In this document: positions 22,401-31,631 of the stretch, one piece after another
How the letters are laid out: each line of letters starts with the position of its first letter
How positions within the stretch are numbered: position 1 is the stretch's first letter
From: an uncultured Pseudomonadota bacterium
GTDB lineage: Bacteria > Pseudomonadota > Gammaproteobacteria > Ga0077536
Reading direction: 5' to 3'
Assembly (NCBI GenBank): GCA_902557415.1
Contig: CACEAA010000001.1
Location: forward strand, 86,001-150,000
DNA: 64,000 nt
Made by a program: the position numbers and the translations under genes
The notes under the pieces: generated by a model
What the model saw: only the letters and a program-made list of their open reading frames with translations
What the model was told of the DNA's origin: nothing
Databases searched by the model: none

Positions 22401-23305
22401 GGTGAAATCGCGGTAGGGTGATTGTGCGTCTCTACTTTGAGGACGATATGCACTTCTTCCTCTATATCCTCGTAAAATTTAGTTACAGAATTAACTAGCA
22501 TACGATCCCCGCGGTAGCCTCTAGTTACGGCAGCGTTATCACTGTAAGCAGATAGGACTCCGTTGGGATGTTTTTTATGAGTATTGCGTATCATATCGAA
22601 CAAACTAAGGTTGTCGACCGTCCCTTCTCCTGTCCAGCTAGCATTAAAAATTTTGTGTCTACAGTGTTCGGAGTTTGCTTGGGCAAACATCATGAGTTCG
22701 ACATCTGTCGGGTCACGATTGAGACAACCATATGCGTCTATGAGGTACTCGATTTCTTCATCATTGAGCGCGAGCCCCATAGTTTGGTTGGCTTCATACA
22801 TAAACTGATTATCGCCAGAACTTAGAATCGATTTTAATTTTCGTGGCTTTTCCCGAACTCGAGGTTTCGTTAGTTCCTCTACGGAAAATGATATAGTTTC
22901 TGTCATTTTGTCGTAAAAATTTTTAGTGATTTGCTCTATCTGAACGTTATTAAGTCCATTTAAATACCAGACTGTTATTCGTTCGATATGCAAGACTTGA
23001 TCAAGGCCGCAATTCTTGCATATGTCTAAAGCTTTGGTGGACCAAGGTGAAATAGTTCCGATTCGTGGTCTGACCGCAAAAGTCATTTTTGTTAATTTTT
23101 CCGCATCAATAACTTTGATCGACTCGGTCAATTGTATTAGTCGCGAGATCTCGTTTTCTGTCATTACGCTTCCGTTATCTGTTTCGACTAGGTACGCAAA
23201 GGTACTCCGAATTTTTTTTCGCTCATTTTCCGATATAGCAATAGTTTGCAAGAGCTTTTCTAGCGCAAAATCAGAATATGCGTGGTTACCTTGTAGAAGT
23301 AGCAT
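19445..23305 (-). CDS. purL: Phosphoribosylformylglycinamidine synthase PurL (large form)
   Basis: Converts FGAR to FGAM in purine synthesis using glutamine and ATP. The 1286-residue single-chain form is typical of gammaproteobacteria. Order: N-terminal PurS-like part, AIR-synthetase-like halves with [23 protein letters not shown]-type motif, [26 protein letters not shown] and PVGKDSMSM, then a C-terminal glutaminase domain with GVCNGCQML and MPHPERVF. Starts at ATG 23305 (minus), 17 nt after purB. A perfect 24-bp palindrome lies in the coding sequence for FFRSFEK (22128-22151). Confidence 0.98.
   Translation of the reverse strand: [1286 protein letters not shown]
22128..22151. repeat. Perfect 24-bp palindrome inside purL
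   Basis: The half-site CTTTTTTCGAAG is followed directly by its exact reverse complement, with no mismatch or spacer. In purL it encodes the conserved-looking FFRSFEK. As RNA it could form a stem of about 10 bp with a 4-nt loop. No function is known to me; chance plus codon choice is possible. Confidence 0.9.
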
Positions 23306-23322
23306 TTACTTACGACTCTCTT

Positions 23323-24690
23323 TTAGATTTTTTTTGCCAAAATTTCGGCTAACCCTATGTATGTTGAAGGTTTTAGCCTTTTCAGGCTCTCTTTTTTTTC
23401 TAGGGGTATATGTAGGGTTTCGATGAACTCTTGTAGCATCTGCTCATCTATTTTTCGGCCTCTAGAGAATTCCTTTAATTGTTCATACGCATCTTCTATA
23501 CCAAAGCCTCTCATCGAAGTTTGTATTGGTTCAGCCAGCACTTCCCACGCATTTTCCAAATCTTGATTCAAATTAGAAGCATTTATTTCTAGCTTGTTTA
23601 GACCCTTTATAAGTGATTTAAGTGCGATTAGAGAGTAGCCCAATCCACTTCCCATATTTCGCAGAACTGTCGAGTCAGTTAGATCCCGTTGTAAGCGAGA
23701 GATAGGTAGTTTTTGCGCGAAGTGCTGTAGCAAGGAGCAGGATATGCCTAGGTTTCCTTCGGCGTTTTCAAAATCAATAGGATTAATTTTGTGCGGCATT
23801 GTTGAAGATCCTACTTCGCTGTCGATTTTTTTTTGATTAAAGTACCCGACAGAAACATAGCTCCAAATATCTCGACTTAAATCTAATAAAATAGTGTTGA
23901 GTTGACACAGTGCGTAACAGTACTCGGCAATGCAGTCATGGGGCTCGATTTGCGTTGTATAAGGATTAAAGCCTAATCCAATTTTTGTTACTAATTCCTC
24001 GGCCACCTCTGGCCAGTTAACCGCGGGTGCAGCCACCATGTGTGCATTGTAATTTCCGACCGCTCCATTTATCTTGCCTTTAAGTTCAACGCGCAACCAC
24101 TTATATAATTGGCTTTCTAATCTTGCGACGAAGTTACTTAGCTCTTTCCCCATAGTGGTAGGACTCGCCGTTTGGCCATGTGTTCGAGATAGCATCGGTT
24201 GAGCACTCATTTGATGCGCTTGCTGTCTTAGTATTTCTATAACTTCTAAAAGTTTTGGTTTCATGACTTGAGATCGAGCCTCATTCAGCATCAGGCTGTA
24301 TGCGAGGTTGTTTATATCTTCAGAGGTGCAAGCAAAGTGGATAAAAGGTATCGCGACTTTCAATTTTGAGTCCGGAGAAAATTTTCCATTTAGATAATAT
24401 TCTATAGCTTTGACATCATGGTTAGTGATGGCTTCGATGTCTTTAATTTTTTGCGCTTCATTGACATCGAAGTTTTCTAAAATAGTATCTAGCTTTGCAT
24501 ACGTTTCGGCAGAAAACTCGGTCATTAGAGCGAAACTCTCCTCTTTTGATAATAGTTTTAGCCATTCGATTTCCACCACTAGTCTGTAGCGTATGAGACC
24601 ATACTCACTCATATAACTGCTTAGTTCTGAAGTTTTGTCATGGTACCTTCCATCGAGTGGTGATAGAGCAGTTAATTTGCCATTTTCCAT
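23323..24690 (-). CDS. purB: Adenylosuccinate lyase
   Basis: Cleaves SAICAR and adenylosuccinate in purine synthesis. The 455-residue protein starts at ATG 24690 (minus) after GAGGAAG. Motifs: LSPLDGRYHDKTSELS at the N-terminus, FACTSEDINNLAYSLM, SRTHGQTASPTTMGKEL, and the fumarase-family signature GSSTMPHKINPIDFENAEGN near residue 290. Length is that of the enteric-type PurB. It lies between the aldo/keto reductase (20 nt) and purL (17 nt) on the same strand, so probably one operon. Confidence 0.98.
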   Translation of the reverse strand: MENGKLTALSPLDGRYHDKTSELSSYMSEYGLIRYRLVVEIEWLKLLSKEESFALMTEFSAETYAKLDTILENFDVNEAQKIKDIEAITNHDVKAIEYYLNGKFSPDSKLKVAIPFIHFACTSEDINNLAYSLMLNEARSQVMKPKLLEVIEILRQQAHQMSAQPMLSRTHGQTASPTTMGKELSNFVARLESQLYKWLRVELKGKINGAVGNYNAHMVAAPAVNWPEVAEELVTKIGLGFNPYTTQIEPHDCIAEYCYALCQLNTILLDLSRDIWSYVSVGYFNQKKIDSEVGSSTMPHKINPIDFENAEGNLGISCSLLQHFAQKLPISRLQRDLTDSTVLRNMGSGLGYSLIALKSLIKGLNKLEINASNLNQDLENAWEVLAEPIQTSMRGFGIEDAYEQLKEFSRGRKIDEQMLQEFIETLHIPLEKKESLKRLKPSTYIGLAEILAKKI

Positions 24691-24710
24691 TGGGCTTCCT
24701 CAGTTACATT

Positions 24711-25751
24711 TTAAGGGCAAGGGTTTGGTATTTTTAAGTGTATTTTTTCGATCGACTTATGTAATTCGTTACTGATATCTACGTCCACAGATTTTAGGTT
24801 ATGCCTCAATTGTTGCTCATTCGAGAAACCTATAATAACGCTGGTCAGAAAAGGTTTCGACATGATCCAACTTATCGCCATATGGGCAGGGTCAAGCTGC
24901 CATTTTCTAGCCAACGCAACGTATTTTTTGGTGGCATTAAGTGCTATTGCACTTTTATACTTTTTATAATGGGAATACCGATTCAAGCGAGCTTTAGGTG
25001 GGGCTGATTCTTTTATATATTTCCCTGTGAGCATACCAAACGCAAGCGGCGAATAACTTATTAATCCGCAGTTTTCTCTGATCGAGAACTCTGCAAGGTT
25101 AATTTCAAACGTGCGATTGAGCAGATTGTATGGGTTCTGAATCGACGAAATAATCGGTAAGTTTCGCATTTCTCCTATTTTCCTGAATTGCATGGCTCCC
25201 CATGCCGTTTCATTGCACAGTCCAACAGCCCTGATCTTTCCACTTTTAACTAGTTCTGATAGTGCCTCCAGTGTTTTTTCGATATCAAAATGTAGCTCGG
25301 TTTTGGGCTTTTTATAGCCTAACTGACCAAAAAAGTTGGTGGCGCGGTCGGGCCAATGCAGTTGATAAAGGTCAATGTAGTCTGTTTGGAGTCTTTTTAG
25401 GCTACCGTCAACGGCATCAGTGAGATTTTTTAGATCATGCTTCGATTTTCCGCCCCGTATCCATGGAACGAACTCGCCTGGCCCCGAGGCTTTCGATGCT
25501 ATTACTAGGTTGCTTCTATTTTTGCGTTTTAACCATTTCCCTAAGATTTTTTCCGATATACCATAGGTCTCGGAAGAGGCTGGTGAGGGATACATTTCCG
25601 CTGTGTCTATGAAGTTAATACCAGCATCAAGCGCAAGGTCTAAAAGTGTCTCGAGATTTCCCTGACACGAGTTTGGCATTCCAAAGTTCATAGTACCTAT
25701 GGAGCATATCGAGACGTATATGTCAGTTTTTCCGAGTTTACGTGTTTCCAT
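24711..25751 (-). CDS. Aldo/keto reductase, Tas-like
   Basis: A 346-residue NADPH-dependent oxidoreductase. The catalytic tetrad is complete: D49 and Y54 in IDTAEMYPSP, K87 in VIASKASGP, and H132 in DLYQLHWPDR. The N-terminus (RKLGKTDIYVSICSIGTMNFG) and the AEMYPSP and ASKASGPG segments resemble the Tas/YgdS subgroup. The substrate is unknown. It heads an apparent purB-purL-smr operon, an unusual association for this family; divergent from rnt. Confidence 0.9.
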   Translation of the reverse strand: METRKLGKTDIYVSICSIGTMNFGMPNSCQGNLETLLDLALDAGINFIDTAEMYPSPASSETYGISEKILGKWLKRKNRSNLVIASKASGPGEFVPWIRGGKSKHDLKNLTDAVDGSLKRLQTDYIDLYQLHWPDRATNFFGQLGYKKPKTELHFDIEKTLEALSELVKSGKIRAVGLCNETAWGAMQFRKIGEMRNLPIISSIQNPYNLLNRTFEINLAEFSIRENCGLISYSPLAFGMLTGKYIKESAPPKARLNRYSHYKKYKSAIALNATKKYVALARKWQLDPAHMAISWIMSKPFLTSVIIGFSNEQQLRHNLKSVDVDISNELHKSIEKIHLKIPNPCP

Positions 25752-25831
25752 AGTGCTAGACTAATAATATAACAAAATGATAAGTCGGACATGTTTTAAG
25801 TGTCATTAGATTTTTAGAAGGTTTTTAAGCG

Positions 25832-26449
25832 ATGGCTAGTAACTTAGTGAGTAACCGATTTCGCGGTTTTTTACCAGTGGTTGTAGACGTGGAAACTGCC
25901 GGGTTTAACTCTGAGACAGATGCGCTCTTAGAAATCGCTGCCATTTTCTTGGACTACTCACCTGAAACCGGCTGGCGCACGAACCATTCTATTTCTCATC
26001 ATGTTGTGCCCTTTTTAGGGTCTAACATAGAGCAAAGTGCGCTGGATTTTAATAATATAGATCCGTTCCATCCTTTTCGGAGAGCGATAGAGGAAAAGGT
26101 GGCTATAACTAATATTTTTCAGGTAGTGTATGATGAGTTGGAGAAATTTGATTGTACTCGCGCTATTTTAGTCGGACATAATCCAACTTTTGATTTGGCA
26201 TTTGTTAAAGCAGCTTCATCTCGCATACGTTGCAAGAAATTTCCTTTCCATCACTTCAGTACTTTTGACACAGCGGCGCTTTCAGGAGTCGCTTTTGGGC
26301 AGACAGTGTTAGCGAGAGCTGTGGTGTCTGCGGGTCATCAATGGGATCAAGCTGAGGCACATTCCGCTATTTACGATGCTCAAAAAACAGCAGATCTTTT
26401 TTGTACAATAGTCAATAAGTGGGATCGCTTGAATCGCAACACTGTTTAA
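25832..26449 (+). CDS. rnt: Ribonuclease T
   Basis: DEDDh-type 3'-5' exonuclease that trims tRNA and other stable RNA ends. The 205-residue protein starts at ATG 25832 with GAAGG upstream. Catalytic residues: D19 and E21 in VDVETAGFNSETDALLEIA, an aspartate in LVGHNPTFDLAF, and the histidine/aspartate of AHSAIYDAQKTADLF. The FNSETDALLEIAA segment distinguishes RNase T from other DEDD exonucleases. Stop codons of rnt and the convergent amidohydrolase gene are 3 nt apart. Confidence 0.96.
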   Translation: MASNLVSNRFRGFLPVVVDVETAGFNSETDALLEIAAIFLDYSPETGWRTNHSISHHVVPFLGSNIEQSALDFNNIDPFHPFRRAIEEKVAITNIFQVVYDELEKFDCTRAILVGHNPTFDLAFVKAASSRIRCKKFPFHHFSTFDTAALSGVAFGQTVLARAVVSAGHQWDQAEAHSAIYDAQKTADLFCTIVNKWDRLNRNTV

Positions 26450-26452
26450 TTA

Positions 26453-27730
26453 CTAGCATAGACTCCATGCTCGAGCTCTGTCGCTTAGGTTTTTTGAATC
26501 TATTGTAGTCAGCGCACTATCCTTTACAACTTGCTTGCCGCGCACCCATACTTGCCTCACCTGAGAAGAATTCCCGCGGTTTACGATTAGTTTTTCGATA
26601 TTGTAGATCGGGCTATTAACTCCATTTATTAAATTAACAGACACGATATCTGCGCTTTTACCTGGCTCAAGGCTACCAATATCATCTTCCATCCCTAGTA
26701 CAGAAGCACCACCTAGAGTTGCTAATTCTATTATATCGAAAGCGTTAAATGCGCCTTTCTCGTCACTAGGAGATAGTTGGAGTGACGCGATTCTCATTTC
26801 TTTAAACAGATCAAACATCGAGTTATTTAAGGAACTATCAGTACCTAGCCCGAAGTCACAACCGCCGGAACTGAGCGCACTGATTTCACATTCTTGGTAG
26901 CTTTTATTAATAGAGTTACTGGGGGTATGGCATATGCCTATACCGTTTTCCTTAATTAGTTGGATCTCTGATTCACGCAGGGGGGGGACGTGACTGACTA
27001 TTAATTTCATGCCAAGCAGGTCGGCTAGTTTGAATTCCGTTAAGCTCGGAAGTTGACTCAAAGTCCAGTCACTTTCATTTCCAATTTTTATTCTTAAAGA
27101 TAAATCTAATTCGTCTCCAATCGTTCCTAACCTGCTTAGAGCGTTCCTCTGCGTGATATCCGATATTTGCGTAGCAAAGGTCCAGTTTATAAGTGGATGA
27201 GCACGGTATTGGTCATATATGCTTTGCGCTTTTTCTAGAGAGTCATCAAGGTTAGTTCCCCAAATATTAGGCTCATCAGTTATTAAAATCCCCGGTACGC
27301 TTCTCATACCGAGAGAAATAGTAGATGCTGCCACATGATCGCCTGAAGTACAGGCCTCGCTGAAGCAGGTTGTACCGCTTAATAGCATCTCCGCGCCAGC
27401 GGTGAGAACACTATCTTTGATAAATCGATCGGCCTCTGCCCCAAAATTTTGAGGTAAAAACCCTTTTTGGAGCGAGGCGAATCTACTATCGGTGTGGTCA
27501 ATCCCCCTCAAAAGTGAAAGGGATGCTCCGGCCTGAGTATTGACTAACCCAGGTAGCAATACATCGTTTGTGCAATCGATACTCTCGTAATTATCGCTTG
27601 GAGCGATCCAGTCGGTTGTTGGTATTAACGCAATTATCCGAGAATCTTGGATGATTAAACTATGGTTCTTAAGGATTGTCTCTTTTGGACGAATTGGAAT
27701 TATCCAACCAGCGTGTATTACCTTTAGCAT
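26453..27730 (-). CDS. MtaD-like amidohydrolase with lost metal-binding residues (probable pseudoenzyme)
   Basis: A 425-residue protein of the TRZ/ATZ amidohydrolase family, closest by eye to MtaD (5-methylthioadenosine/S-adenosylhomocysteine deaminase). The barrel framework is intact: LLPGLVN, LSLLRG, GTTCFSE, SHVPP, CHTPSNS, GLGTDSS, IGSLEPGKSADIV. However, the metal-binding HxH after GLVN is Q66-A67-G68, and the histidine segment normally reading HxHE is replaced by IKIGNE (residues 214-219). H247, H268 and D298 remain. Deaminase activity by the usual metal mechanism is therefore unlikely. mtaD sits close to gyrA in Pseudomonas, so this is probably the mtaD locus altered in place. The gene has no frameshift, suggesting selection for another role. 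Confidence 0.85.
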   Translation of the reverse strand: MLKVIHAGWIIPIRPKETILKNHSLIIQDSRIIALIPTTDWIAPSDNYESIDCTNDVLLPGLVNTQAGASLSLLRGIDHTDSRFASLQKGFLPQNFGAEADRFIKDSVLTAGAEMLLSGTTCFSEACTSGDHVAASTISLGMRSVPGILITDEPNIWGTNLDDSLEKAQSIYDQYRAHPLINWTFATQISDITQRNALSRLGTIGDELDLSLRIKIGNESDWTLSQLPSLTEFKLADLLGMKLIVSHVPPLRESEIQLIKENGIGICHTPSNSINKSYQECEISALSSGGCDFGLGTDSSLNNSMFDLFKEMRIASLQLSPSDEKGAFNAFDIIELATLGGASVLGMEDDIGSLEPGKSADIVSVNLINGVNSPIYNIEKLIVNRGNSSQVRQVWVRGKQVVKDSALTTIDSKNLSDRARAWSLC

Positions 27731-27929
27731 AATTTTTTTATTAAAATTTGTAGAAGAATAAAGTTATCACAACCGGTACTTTAACGTCTTGCAAGTTTAA
27801 AAGCACAATTATATTTCGTTGCTGTCGAAACTCGTAATTAAGGTGTGTTTGGGGGCAAGGTGTGTTATAGTTTTAGACGATACCTAATGTTAAATTATCT
27901 ATATTAATCAAAGAGTTGTTTTTAATACG
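27731..27929. promoter_or_regulatory. Divergent region upstream of gyrA with a 10-bp direct repeat
   Basis: The 199-nt gap between the amidohydrolase (leftward) and gyrA (rightward) contains an exact direct repeat AAGGTGTGTT at 27840-27849 and 27857-27866, 17 bp apart. The second copy runs into TATAGT (27866-27871), a possible -10, so the first copy would occupy the -35 region. This is a candidate operator or promoter; no known motif was recognised. Confidence 0.45.
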
Positions 27930-30479
27930 ATGGTCCAATTAGAACGGCAGAAAATTCGCGTTATCGAAGACGAGATGAAACAGTCTTATATGGATTATGC
28001 GATGAGTGTAATCGTTGGCCGAGCGCTCCCTGATGCAAGAGATGGCTTGAAGCCAGTCCATCGGCGCGTGTTGTACGCAATGCAAGAGTCCAATAGTCTT
28101 TGGAACAGGCCTTACGTCAAGTGTGCGCGTGTTGTGGGCGACGTTATGGGTAAGTACCACCCGCACGGAGATAATGCTATCTACGACACCCTAGTGAGAA
28201 TGGCTCAAGACTTTTCTTTACGATATATGTTAATAGATGGTCAGGGAAATTTTGGTTCTGTGGACGGGGATTCTCCTGCCGCCATGAGGTATACGGAGTG
28301 CAGACTTGGGCGCATTGCAGGTGATCTGTTAGCCGATATTGATATGGAGACCGTAGATTTTGCTCCAAATTATGATGGTAAGGAAAATGAACCGACCGTT
28401 TTGCCGTCAAGAATTCCAAACTTGCTCGTAAATGGCTCGAGTGGGATCGCCGTAGGTATGGCGACTAATATTCCTCCCCATAATCTAACAGAGGTAATTA
28501 ATGCATGTGTCGCTCTGGTAGATAATCCTGCGTTAGATGACGATAAACTTCTGGATCATATTCCTGGTCCTGATTTCCCGACCGCTGGAATTATCAATGG
28601 GTCTGCCGGAATAAGGGACGCTTATCGCACCGGAAGGGGGCGTTTATCACTCCGAGCGAGAGCTGTGATAGAACGCTCCGACAGCGATAGTCCAGCAATT
28701 ATTGTTTCTGAGCTCCCATACCAAGTAAACAAAGCGCGCTTGATTGAAAAAATTGCGGAGCTTGTTAAGGATAAAAAAATTGATGGCATACGGTCAGATG
28801 GTTTAAGAGACGAGAGTGATAAAGACGGATTACGAATCGTTATCGAGCTTAAGAAGGGAGAGAGCGCCGAAGTGTTGCTGAACAATCTGTATAAGCAGAC
28901 TCAGATGCAGACAGTTTTCGGAGTCAATGCAGTTGCGCTCGTAGACGGGCAACCTCAAACTCTTAATTTGCGCGAGCTGCTCGATTGTTTTATCAAGCAT
29001 CGAAGAGATGTTGTGACTAGGCGGACAATTTTTCAATTAAAAAAAGCGCGTGCACGGGCTCATTTGCTGGAAGGGCTTGCGGTAGCGCTCGCTAATATAG
29101 ATCCTATTATTAAATTAATTAAAGAATCCCCAACGCCCAATGAAGCGAGACAAAAATTGCTGAGTCAGGGTTGGTCTACCGGTCTGGTTGAACAGATGCT
29201 GAAGAATGCTAACGTGAAAACGTCTGTGGCTCACGATGGCTTAAGCGATTCAGGGATGCGGGCAGATCAATATTTTTTATCGGATAAGCAAGCTAAAGAA
29301 ATTTTAGAAATGCGGTTACAGCGCTTAACAGCGCTTGAGCAGGATAAGATAGTCTCGGAGTATGCAGAAGTTCTCCTGACGATAGCCGATTTGCAAGACA
29401 TCCTCTCGAGAAGCGAGAGATTGATGCAGGTCATTCGTGAAGAGATGATAACAGTTGCCGAGCAGTACGGTGATGACCGAAGGACGGAAATAGTGGATTC
29501 TGAGGAGAATCTGTCGTTAGAGGATTTGATTCCCCAAGAAGAGGTTGTAGTTACCTTGTCCCATGCTGGATATGCAAAGTCTCAAGCTTTGGATGTATAT
29601 CGATCGCAGAGGCGTGGAGGTAGAGGGAAAACAGCTACTACCACTCGCGATGAAGATTTTGTTGATAAGGTGTTTGTGGCAAATAGCCATGATCTTTTGC
29701 TTTGTTTCACCAATTTTGGAAAGGTATATTGGCTCAAAGTTTATCAGGTACCAAGAGCTAGTCGGACAGCTCGCGGTCGCCCGCTAGTAAATTTATTGCC
29801 CTTGTCAGATTCGGAGCGGGTAACAGCCATCCTTCCCATAAAACAATTTGATTCTGATTCTTTCGTTGTTATGGCAACTGCCTCGGGCATTGTGAAGAAG
29901 ACTCCATTAGAGAATTTTTCTCGTCCACGGCCTTCGGGAATCATCGCGGCTGGCCTAACAGACGGTGATGTACTCGTAGGGGCAGTGCTTACCAGAGGCG
30001 AGAGCGATGTGATGCTTGTCAGCTCAGGAGGAAAGGCGATTAGATTTAATGAGAGCGCGCTGAGATCGATGGGACGGACAGCGAGAGGTGTTCGAGGGAT
30101 GCGACTTAAGGAGCATCACGAAGTGATTGCTCTTATCCCAATTACGGGCAACGGCACAATAATATTGGCTACAGCTAACGGTTTCGGCAAACGCACTGAC
30201 TTTAACGATTTCCCTGTAAAAGGAAGAGGGGGGCAGGGAGTCATTGCGATTCAAGCGAACGAAAGAAATGGAGAAGTCGTTGGGGCCTCTGCTGCTGCGG
30301 ATGGGGAGGATATCATGCTTATAACTGGCCAGGGAGTTTTGGTTAGAACGTCCGTTTCAGGAATATCGATTATTGGTCGTAATACCCAAGGACTCAGATT
30401 AATTGCGCTAGGAGAAAAAGAGACTCTAGTCGGCTTGGAGGTGATTCCAGAAATAGCCGAAGAGGAAATGGGAGAATAA
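27930..30479 (+). CDS. gyrA: DNA gyrase subunit A
   Basis: Cleavage/rejoining subunit of DNA gyrase. The 849-residue protein starts at ATG 27930. The N-terminal [24 protein letters not shown] segment and catalytic tyrosine Y121 (AMRYTECRL) are present. The C-terminal wrapping domain has the GyrA box QRRGGRGK, separating it from ParC, which lacks this box. In the quinolone-determining region the residue equivalent to E. coli Ser83 is Asn82 ([10 protein letters not shown]) while the Asp87 equivalent is kept (Asp86). Followed by pheA after about 40 nt. Confidence 0.98.
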   Translation: MVQLERQKIRVIEDEMKQSYMDYAMSVIVGRALPDARDGLKPVHRRVLYAMQESNSLWNRPYVKCARVVGDVMGKYHPHGDNAIYDTLVRMAQDFSLRYMLIDGQGNFGSVDGDSPAAMRYTECRLGRIAGDLLADIDMETVDFAPNYDGKENEPTVLPSRIPNLLVNGSSGIAVGMATNIPPHNLTEVINACVALVDNPALDDDKLLDHIPGPDFPTAGIINGSAGIRDAYRTGRGRLSLRARAVIERSDSDSPAIIVSELPYQVNKARLIEKIAELVKDKKIDGIRSDGLRDESDKDGLRIVIELKKGESAEVLLNNLYKQTQMQTVFGVNAVALVDGQPQTLNLRELLDCFIKHRRDVVTRRTIFQLKKARARAHLLEGLAVALANIDPIIKLIKESPTPNEARQKLLSQGWSTGLVEQMLKNANVKTSVAHDGLSDSGMRADQYFLSDKQAKEILEMRLQRLTALEQDKIVSEYAEVLLTIADLQDILSRSERLMQVIREEMITVAEQYGDDRRTEIVDSEENLSLEDLIPQEEVVVTLSHAGYAKSQALDVYRSQRRGGRGKTATTTRDEDFVDKVFVANSHDLLLCFTNFGKVYWLKVYQVPRASRTARGRPLVNLLPLSDSERVTAILPIKQFDSDSFVVMATASGIVKKTPLENFSRPRPSGIIAAGLTDGDVLVGAVLTRGESDVMLVSSGGKAIRFNESALRSMGRTARGVRGMRLKEHHEVIALIPITGNGTIILATANGFGKRTDFNDFPVKGRGGQGVIAIQANERNGEVVGASAAADGEDIMLITGQGVLVRTSVSGISIIGRNTQGLRLIALGEKETLVGLEVIPEIAEEEMGE

Positions 30480-30521
30480 TACTTCGATTTGATGGGGGAT
30501 CGAGGGGAGGGTAGTAGAACA

Positions 30522-31613
30522 ATGTCAAAGCATAATGATCTAAGCGCCCTTAGGCACGAAATTGATGAGATTGATGATAAGCTGCTAGACCTTTTAAACC
30601 GCAGAGCGAGTTTGACTAATGAGGTGGGTATAGTCAAACGAGCCGAGTCTGAAGACACTGATTTTTACCGACCAGAAAGGGAAGCGGATATCCTTCGGCG
30701 TTTAGTTTCCGAAAATAGTGGTCCTCTAACTAATGATGTCGTGGTCCGATTAATGAAAGAAATTATATCGGAGTGCTTAGCGTTAGAAAAAAAACTTAAA
30801 GTAGCATATCTCGGGCCTCTCGGAACTTATACTCACGCAGCTACTTTAAAACAGTTCGGGGGCGCGGTTGCGCTTCAACCGAGTAAGACGATTGATGAGA
30901 TTTTTCGAGAGGTTGAGAGTCGTGGAGTTGATTATGGCGTCGTGCCGATAGAAAACTCTGTTGGGGGAACAGTTTATCGCTCGTTAGATGCCCTCAAAGA
31001 AACATCAGCCTATGTTTGCGGAGAGGTAGTGCTCGCGATTCGCCACCAACTTCTAGGTACGTGCGATGTTAGCTCGGCTAAGCGGGTATATGGGCACGAG
31101 CAAGCGCTACAGCAGTGCGCCGGCTGGTTAGAAAAAAATTTAAATGGGGTTGAGCAGATAGCTGTTAGTAGTAATGCGGCGGCTGCTGAAATAGTTAGTC
31201 AGTCTGGCGGAAAAGATAGTGTTGCTATAGCGAGTAATGAAGCGGGAAAAATATATACGTTACCGATAGTCGCACAAAATATAGAAGATAGTGTCTCGAA
31301 TACTACCCGTTTCATTGTTTTGGGGCGGAATTATCCTGCTAGGTCGGGAGACGACAAATCTATGGTAATGTTTGGATTGCCTAATAATAAGGCGGGCGCT
31401 TTACATGCCGTACTTGGCGTCTTAGCAGAAAACAACATAAATATGTCTAAGATCGAGTCTCGCCCGTCGAGAAATGGTGTTTGGGACTATTTATTTTTTG
31501 CGGATCTATTAGGTCACGCAAATGATCCTGCTATGGCCAATGCGTTGGCAGAAATTAAGGAGAATTCTTCTATTTTTAAGCTCCTAGGCAGTTATCCTAG
31601 GGGCGATATGTAG
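30522..31613 (+). CDS. pheA: Chorismate mutase / prephenate dehydratase (P-protein)
   Basis: Converts chorismate through prephenate to phenylpyruvate for phenylalanine. ATG 30522, with GGAGG 11 nt upstream, gives 363 residues. Domain order: AroQ chorismate mutase (about 1-90, LRHEIDEIDDKLLDLLNRRA), prephenate dehydratase (VAYLGPLGTYTHAA through the catalytic NTTRFIVLG), and a C-terminal ACT domain with the phenylalanine-binding ESRPSR motif. Feedback inhibition by phenylalanine is expected for the family. serC, which usually lies between gyrA and pheA in Pseudomonas, is absent. Confidence 0.97.
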   Translation: MSKHNDLSALRHEIDEIDDKLLDLLNRRASLTNEVGIVKRAESEDTDFYRPEREADILRRLVSENSGPLTNDVVVRLMKEIISECLALEKKLKVAYLGPLGTYTHAATLKQFGGAVALQPSKTIDEIFREVESRGVDYGVVPIENSVGGTVYRSLDALKETSAYVCGEVVLAIRHQLLGTCDVSSAKRVYGHEQALQQCAGWLEKNLNGVEQIAVSSNAAAAEIVSQSGGKDSVAIASNEAGKIYTLPIVAQNIEDSVSNTTRFIVLGRNYPARSGDDKSMVMFGLPNNKAGALHAVLGVLAENNINMSKIESRPSRNGVWDYLFFADLLGHANDPAMANALAEIKENSSIFKLLGSYPRGDM

Positions 31614-31631
31614 TAAATTCAATTAATAAAA

